Part shown: positions 22,499-26,564 of the stretch, one piece after another
Position numbering within the stretch: the first letter of the stretch is position 1
Layout of the letters: the number at the start of each line of letters is the position of its first letter
From: JAYPUA01 sp038133845
GTDB lineage: Bacteria; SAR324; NAC60-12
NCBI GenBank assembly: GCA_038133845.1
Contig: JAYPUA010000044.1
Coordinates: 1 to 26,564, forward strand
Reading direction: 5' to 3'
Length of the DNA: 26,564 bases
Translations under genes and position numbers: made by a program
Notes under the pieces: model-generated
What the model was told of the DNA's origin: nothing
Database searches by the model: none
The model's input: only the letters and a program-made list of their open reading frames with translations

Positions 22499-23954
22499 AG
22501 CGAACTCTCCTCAGGGACAACAGCCCCGCCGTCCCTGTTCAGCGCTGGTGACGCACCTGCTGGCGCTGCTGCTGGCGCTGCTGCTGACCGCCTGCATCGG
22601 AGTCTACTCTCCGGAGCAGCTGGAGCCCTCGCTGCCCCGCAACCCCTCCCCGTTGATTGCCGAAGTCCTGATGCGCCTGCAGGCGGACTACTACGCGCTG
22701 GATCAGGTCGTCCCCCTGGAGCTGCTGCAGGCCTCCGTTCGTCAGGCCAACGAGGCCAAGCTCTCCCTTCAGCTCGAGCTCAAGGGCTCTCGGGTGCGGC
22801 TCACGGCCGAAGAGGGCGCCGTGCGCACCGAGCATCCACGTCCAGAGACCCTGGAGGCGCTCAACGTCATCCTTCAGAACACGGTGCTGCAGCTGCAGAG
22901 GGCAGGGGGGGCCACACAGGTGCTGGAGTTTGAGCTGGCCCGGGGGCTGACGGAGCCGCTGGATCCGTTCACCGTGGTCATGCCGTCCGAGGAGTTTCAG
23001 GAGTTTCGAAGCAGCGTCACCGGAGAGTATGCCGGGATCGGGATCCTGGTCAGCGACCGGGAAGAGCAGCTGAAGGTCGTGGAGGTCTTCCCCGGCTCTC
23101 CTGCCGAGCGGGCGGGGCTGCGTTCCGGAGACGTGATCGTCTCGGTGGAGGGACGCCTCGTCGAGGTGGCCCAGTTCGAGCAGGCGCTGGAGGCGTTGCG
23201 AGGGGAGCCGGGGGCCCGGGTGACGCTGGAGGTTTTGCGTGGCGACGACCCGAAGCCCCGGTCGTTTGAGCTGGTTCGGGAGTTTGTGCATGCGGACAGC
23301 ACGGAGGTCTCGACGCTGGAGAGCGCCGCCGGAACGGTGGCCCTGGTGCACCTGGAGACCTTCCAGCAGGGGCTGGTGCCGGAGCTGGTGCGCAAGCTGG
23401 GTGCGCTGGAGGACGTCTCCGGGCTGATCCTGGACCTGCGGAACAACCCCGGAGGCCTGCTGGAGGCCGCGGTGGAGTTGAGTGACCTCTTCCTTCCCGG
23501 AGGGCGGCTGATCGTGGAGGCCCGGACCACCATCTCATCGCAGGATCACCGCTCTCGGGACCTGTTCCTGCAGGAGCGCTGGAACGAGGTCCCGGTGCTG
23601 GTGCTGGTCAACCCCCAGAGCGCCTCGGCCTCGGAGATCCTCGCGGCGGCCCTGAAGTACCACCGACGCGCCCTGGTGCTGGGGCAGAAGACCTACGGCA
23701 AGGGCACGATCCAGTCGGCGTGGGAGGCAAAGTCCGGGGAGGGGATCAAGCTGACGATCGGCGAATACCGCCTCCCGGACGGGACGTCTCTGCATCAGCG
23801 CGGGCTGGAGCCGGACGAGCTGGTGGAGGAGACGCTCTCGAAGACCTCCCCTCCGCCGCTTGACGAGCAGCCCTCGATCCAGCGCAGCCTCCAGCTTCTG
23901 GCAGAGTATGCGGCGACCTCGCAAGGCTGGGCCGAGTTCCTCGAAAGCCGCTGA
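22479..23954 (+). CDS. C-terminal processing (tail-specific) protease, S41 family lipoprotein
   Basis: The 491-aa protein carries a hydrophobic signal segment ending in the lipobox LLTAC (C39), so it is probably a lipoprotein facing the periplasm. A PDZ domain (about 170-265; VVEVFPGSPAERAGLRSGDVIVSVEG) precedes the S41 catalytic core. The Ser-Lys dyad is S383 (SASASEI) and K408 (TYGKGT), 25 residues apart as in E. coli Prc and plant D1 protease. LDLRNNPGGLLEAAVELSDLF is the usual core motif. It trims or degrades envelope proteins from their C-termini. The ATG chosen overlaps the MBL-fold gene by 20 bases; an internal start would still leave the signal sequence. Last gene of the clpP-topA run; the region after it contains a family-B repeat. 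Confidence 0.93.
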   Translation: MPSSAPEANSPQGQQPRRPCSALVTHLLALLLALLLTACIGVYSPEQLEPSLPRNPSPLIAEVLMRLQADYYALDQVVPLELLQASVRQANEAKLSLQLELKGSRVRLTAEEGAVRTEHPRPETLEALNVILQNTVLQLQRAGGATQVLEFELARGLTEPLDPFTVVMPSEEFQEFRSSVTGEYAGIGILVSDREEQLKVVEVFPGSPAERAGLRSGDVIVSVEGRLVEVAQFEQALEALRGEPGARVTLEVLRGDDPKPRSFELVREFVHADSTEVSTLESAAGTVALVHLETFQQGLVPELVRKLGALEDVSGLILDLRNNPGGLLEAAVELSDLFLPGGRLIVEARTTISSQDHRSRDLFLQERWNEVPVLVLVNPQSASASEILAAALKYHRRALVLGQKTYGKGTIQSAWEAKSGEGIKLTIGEYRLPDGTSLHQRGLEPDELVEETLSKTSPPPLDEQPSIQRSLQLLAEYAATSQGWAEFLESR

Positions 23955-23994
23955 ACCGCCTGGGGGGCGATCGAATCATGCCGCGCCATTGATT

Positions 23995-24020
23995 CGTCAT
24001 TCCCCCGAATGCCGGAATCC
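23995..24020. repeat. family-B palindrome copy
   Basis: CGTCATTCCCCCGAATGC is followed by CGGAATCC; it is a degenerate copy of the ATTCCCGC-type repeat seen at 5768 and 6372. It lies between the convergent protease gene and the unknown minus-strand gene. Confidence 0.6.
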
Positions 24021-24055
24021 CGTTTGCTCTGCCCCTGTCAGAATCCTGAGCCGAG

Positions 24056-24493
24056 TCACGTGGGGGAAGAGCTTGCCTGACGCATGTCCGCAATCACCGC
24101 GTCATAGGTCCAGTCTCCCTGAAGCTCCCAGACGCCTCCGGGCTCCACCTCCATCTCCGAGCAGGCGATCCTCCAGTCGGCTCCGGACTCTTCCAGCGCC
24201 TGCTCCTTGTCCTGCAGCACCTGCAGCGGGAACTCGACCTCGAGGCTGCGGAAGCCATGAAAGACCACGGCGATCGGATGTCGGGAGCGCTCCGGAGCAA
24301 AGGGCTGGGGGCCAGGCTGCATGACCTCCGGGAACATCCGGTGGGTCAGGCAGAACTCATGGAACCAGCGCTTGGCCTCCTGAATGCCCTGAAGCACCTG
24401 CACCTGCTGCGCCTCCTGTTCCTCCTCATTCCCACGCATTCCCAACTCCGGGAAGCTGATGCCAATCCAGAAGTTGGCGACCTCGACTTTCAT
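24056..24493 (-). CDS. conserved-looking hypothetical protein
   Basis: I do not recognise this 145-aa protein. It is soluble and acidic, with no signal peptide or membrane segment. The N-terminus MKVEVANFWIGISFPEL looks like a beta strand. Next comes a glutamine/glutamate-rich, probably helical stretch (EEEQEAQQVQVLQGIQEAKRWFHEF) and a beta-rich second half (PIAVVFHGFRSLEVEFPLQVL). Three tryptophans and HGF/WTYD segments suggest a folded domain, possibly a small ligand-binding barrel, but no motif supports a function. Its start codon is separated from the D-threonine-aldolase-like gene by a 166-base gap with hairpins, so co-transcription is uncertain. Confidence 0.65.
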   Translation of the reverse strand: MKVEVANFWIGISFPELGMRGNEEEQEAQQVQVLQGIQEAKRWFHEFCLTHRMFPEVMQPGPQPFAPERSRHPIAVVFHGFRSLEVEFPLQVLQDKEQALEESGADWRIACSEMEVEPGGVWELQGDWTYDAVIADMRQASSSPT

Positions 24494-24545
24494 CTCCGAG
24501 ACCCTCCGGCTCCGACAGGCAGGCCCGGGCGAGGGCGTGCGTCCC

Positions 24546-24575
24546 GGCAGAGACTCACGCTCTGCCGACGTCGGC
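24546..24575. other. pair of overlapping perfect palindromes
   Basis: GGCAGAG (24546-24552) pairs with CTCTGCC (24560-24566) across a 7-base loop. The perfect 12-base palindrome GCCGACGTCGGC (24564-24575) overlaps its right arm, so the two structures are mutually exclusive. It lies in the gap between two minus-strand genes. There is no T-tract, so it is not a standard terminator. Confidence 0.5.
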
Positions 24576-24618
24576 AGGGGAGCGGCGGAATGTGGTTGCG
24601 GGAGGACTTCCGGACGCC

Positions 24619-24654
24619 GCCTCTCTCCTTGGGAGAGGGTTCGGGTGAGGGAGA
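24619..24654. repeat. interspersed repeat, CTCTCC/GGAGAG family (family C)
   Basis: CTCTCC (24623-24628) pairs with GGAGAG (24632-24637) and is followed by GGTTCGGGTGAGGGAGA. This matches the very common bacterial dispersed element of the form CCCTCTCCC...GGGAGAGGGTTAGGGTGAGGG. It ends only a few bases from the stop codon of the PLP-enzyme gene. Confidence 0.65.
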
Positions 24655-24659
24655 GCCGA

Positions 24660-25733
24660 TCACGTGTACCTCCCGCGTCCCTGGACGGCCCAGCGGACCT
24701 CCACCTCCCCGGCTCTCACTCCATGCAGGTGTTCGTGCAGAAACACGGTGTTGTCACCATAGCCCACCAGGTAGTCGAGCGGGTCGCCGGGACGCAGGGA
24801 GGTGTTGTCTGCAGAGAGGCGAATCACCCCGTGTTCGGAGGAGAAACTCACGGCCTCCACCGCGTCGAGGCCCAGCGGTTTCGGGGCAATGGTCCACCCC
24901 GGAAGCGTCTTCCAGCCGGAGTCGGTGATGATCCTCCGGGGGTGCGGGCGGCTGGTGACGGTACTCCGCAGGAAGAGCGAAGGCTGGGTCTCGGCCCCCC
25001 ATTTCGAGTAGGCGGCATCGGTGAAGATCACGCCGCCAGCCTGAATCTCGGTGAGCAGGTTGAAGCGGGAGGTGATGGGGTAGGTTGCGCTCCCTCCACC
25101 GCTGAGGATCTCCAGAGCCAGGCCCTCCTGCCTGCAGAGCGAGACGGTCTCCTCCAGCTTCCCCATCGACTCGGCGATGGCCCGCTCCTTCTCCTGTGGA
25201 TCGTCGATGGTCGCCGTGTGCCCCTCCCATGCCATCAGCCCCCGGAGGCGGATGCTCTTCAACGCATCGAGGGCACGGCAGAAGTCCAGCGTCGGCAGCC
25301 CGGGCTCCAGCCCCGCTCGGTTCATCCCCGTGTTGACCTCCGGAAGCACGTTGAGGACCACGGAGAACCGCTCGGCGGTCCGGTCCATCTGTCGCACCGT
25401 CTCCAGATCGTCCACGGCGACGAGGACCTCGCTGAGCCGCGAGAGCTGGCACAGCCGCTCGATCTTCCGCTCGCCAACCACCTGGTTCGCAATCAGGACG
25501 CTGGGCACCCCCTCCTGAACCATCAGCTCCGCCTCGCTCAGCTTCGCGCAGGTGACCCCGCACGCCCCGGCCTCAATCGCGAGCCGGGCAATCTCCGGGA
25601 TCTTGATGCCTTTTGTGTGAGGACGCCACTCCAGCCCCCGGGTCTTGAAGAATCCGGACAGGTGCCGGATGTTGGACTCCATCCGGTCCAGGTCCACCCA
25701 CAGCAGCGGGGTGTCGTAATCCATCAGCTTCAT
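24660..25733 (-). CDS. D-threonine-aldolase-like PLP-dependent enzyme (alanine-racemase fold, DSD1-type)
   Basis: The 357-aa protein has the fold-type III PLP barrel. It begins DTPLLWVDLDRMESNI and has the Schiff-base lysine in RPHTKGIK (K41). Later come GLMAWEGH, LEILSGGGSATYP (phosphate-binding glycine-rich loop) and GGVIFTDAAYSKWG. The C-terminal beta domain ends VGYGDNTVFLHEHLHGVR...VRWAVQGRGRYT. Classical D-threonine aldolases and D-serine dehydratases have an H-x-C/D metal motif at that point. Here the spot reads YGDNT, with histidines a few residues later, a form shared by a broad D-TA-like subfamily of unproved substrate. Expected chemistry is cleavage or dehydration of a beta-hydroxy D-amino acid. 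The start follows the divergent gene-poor region, so this is likely the first gene of its transcript. Confidence 0.87.
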   Translation of the reverse strand: MKLMDYDTPLLWVDLDRMESNIRHLSGFFKTRGLEWRPHTKGIKIPEIARLAIEAGACGVTCAKLSEAELMVQEGVPSVLIANQVVGERKIERLCQLSRLSEVLVAVDDLETVRQMDRTAERFSVVLNVLPEVNTGMNRAGLEPGLPTLDFCRALDALKSIRLRGLMAWEGHTATIDDPQEKERAIAESMGKLEETVSLCRQEGLALEILSGGGSATYPITSRFNLLTEIQAGGVIFTDAAYSKWGAETQPSLFLRSTVTSRPHPRRIITDSGWKTLPGWTIAPKPLGLDAVEAVSFSSEHGVIRLSADNTSLRPGDPLDYLVGYGDNTVFLHEHLHGVRAGEVEVRWAVQGRGRYT

Positions 25734-26059
25734 CTGCAGCTCAGGAAAGGGTGCGGTTTCGGCCAGGAGCCCCCTCCGGACTCCCTCCTCCCCTCCCTTT
25801 TAGAGGCTTGCCCACAGAACAGCAAGGCTTAAACTCAAGGCCCTCTTGCCGCTGATGCAGGAGGGGGCGGAGTTTATTTGTGCTTCGAAATCGTCAACCA
25901 GCAGGGCTAAGCCAGAGCGGTTCCCCAGCTTCTGCTGCGGCTCCCAGTTGGAAGCGCACGGCCCTCCCCCACTTCCGCCTTGAAGTCTGAGCGAACTCCG
26001 TCAAAAATCCCTCAGAGCTTGTCGAGAGTCTGCGCCGCGTGGTTAGACAAACACCTGAG
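25734..26059. other. gene-poor gap
   Basis: No convincing gene is visible in this 326-base stretch. It must contain the promoter of the minus-strand PLP-enzyme gene at its left end. Base composition is less biased than in the genes. A short open stretch (about 26000-26059) continues upstream from the VapC-like remnant without PIN-domain similarity, so the 5' part of that gene seems to be lost. No tRNA-like fold or repeat of families A to C is seen. Confidence 0.5.
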
Positions 26060-26336
26060 ATGGAATTGCTCTCGTTTGGCAGCTTGAGCGCAACCGAAAC
26101 ACAGTGGTTGACGCGGCTTCATTGATTCCGTGGCAAACGTTGCTCTACAGCAGGATGTGAAAACAAGAGCCATTCAACTGCGTCGAGAATACCGGTTGAA
26201 GCTCCCGGATGCAATCATTGTAGCCTCTGCAATGGTTGAAAATGCGGCTCTCGTCACTCACGACCAGCAACTCGCCCACCTCCCTGGTTTGAAATGCCTC
26301 CCGATCGTACTGGATGAAGCCGGTTCCTCCCAGTGA
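26060..26336 (+). pseudogene. frameshifted remnant of a VapC-like PIN-domain toxin
   Basis: Two frames together spell the C-terminal two thirds of a VapC-family PIN ribonuclease toxin. The first frame (26060-26120) gives EMELLSFGSLSATETQWLTRL, matching the usual TEMELLSFP-type helix. Near 26120 the match moves by one base into the frame that continues IDSVANVALQQDV, then RREYRLKLPDAIIVASA and LVTHDQQL. These last segments carry the conserved acidic residues of the PIN active site. A stop closes the first frame just after the shift. The N-terminal strand with the first catalytic aspartate (LLDTNV-type) is missing, and no VapB antitoxin gene precedes it. It is almost certainly non-functional. 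A GTG at 26130 could open a 68-aa fragment. Confidence 0.65.
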
Positions 26337-26378
26337 AAAGACGAAATTTTTATTTACAATAGCCCCCCTTACTGAAGC

Positions 26379-26564
26379 TCAGGCTGCGTCTTCAGCCAAG
26401 CCTACCAGCCCCCCAAGAGCGTCAATTTGAAGCCAGAACCTCAGGGCAATCGCATGAAACAAATGGATGGCAGAATGGGCGTAGAGGTTTGTGTGGAATG
26501 CCGCTTTGTGGTCATCCCGGCGCAGGGTCGGGGCATGTCTCCGACGAGGATCCAGTCGGTGCCT
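26379..26564 (-). CDS. unidentified open frame running off the window edge (partial)
   Basis: On the minus strand, 61 codons are open from the window edge to a TGA at 26379-26381. The product includes DDHKAAFHTNLYAHSAIHLFHAIALRF and ends in a hydrophobic, glycine-containing segment. I do not recognise it. The plus strand is also open here (ATG at 26454 to the edge), so the coding strand is not decided. The neighbouring VapC remnant makes a decayed accessory gene plausible. Confidence 0.25.
   Translation of the reverse strand, partial: RHRLDPRRRHAPTLRRDDHKAAFHTNLYAHSAIHLFHAIALRFWLQIDALGGLVGLAEDAA

Noticed and set aside
23955..24055. Rho-independent terminator after the ctp gene
   Set aside because: The only fold is a degenerate dispersed repeat and there is no T-tract.

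Overview
The window is a GC-rich, gene-dense stretch of a Gram-negative bacterial chromosome. It encodes lipid A deacetylation (LpxC), an LptA/OstA-type LPS transport protein, PriA, NusB, an IHF-type protein and a lipoprotein-type tail-specific protease, so the host makes LPS and looks proteobacterial in the broad sense. I cannot name a genus. A deep-branching proteobacterium (for example a delta-like or SAR324-like lineage) would fit, but that is a guess. No tRNA, rRNA, CRISPR array or intact insertion sequence is visible.

Left part (1-5.8 kb): a minus-strand cluster of a stand-alone AICAR transformylase, a GNAT acetyltransferase and a short-chain dehydrogenase. It is followed by a plus-strand pair: a cysteine-free glutaredoxin-fold protein and a 779-aa fusion of a glutamate-racemase-like domain with a phosphomannose-isomerase-like cupin. 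Several copies of one REP-like palindrome (GCTGGGT...ACCCAGC arms) lie in this part. One copy is translated inside the fusion gene, between its two domains, and another supplies that gene's last codons and stop.

Middle (5.8-15.8 kb): a small secreted protein on the minus strand, priA, an MFS transporter, and then a tight operon of pyrG, an LptA-like periplasmic protein, an FKBP prolyl isomerase, a response-regulator/LpxC fusion and nusB. An IHF/HU gene with its own promoter follows. The receiver-LpxC fusion is the most striking object here. All phosphorylation residues and all LpxC metal and catalytic residues are present in one 440-aa chain, which suggests that the committed step of lipid A synthesis may be controlled by two-component phosphorylation.

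Right part (15.8-26.6 kb): a ThDP-dependent enzyme on the minus strand, then a second tight plus-strand run: a ClpP-type peptidase with an atypical N-terminus, a FAD-dependent DAO-family oxidoreductase, topA, a glyoxalase II-like metallo-beta-lactamase-fold hydrolase and a CtpA-type lipoprotein protease. Two minus-strand genes follow (an unknown 145-aa protein and a D-threonine-aldolase-like PLP enzyme). The last 0.8 kb is gene-poor and holds a frameshifted VapC-like PIN toxin remnant and an unidentified open frame at the edge. Two further interspersed palindrome families (ATTCCCGC-type and CTCTCC/GGAGAG-type) sit in the intergenic gaps.
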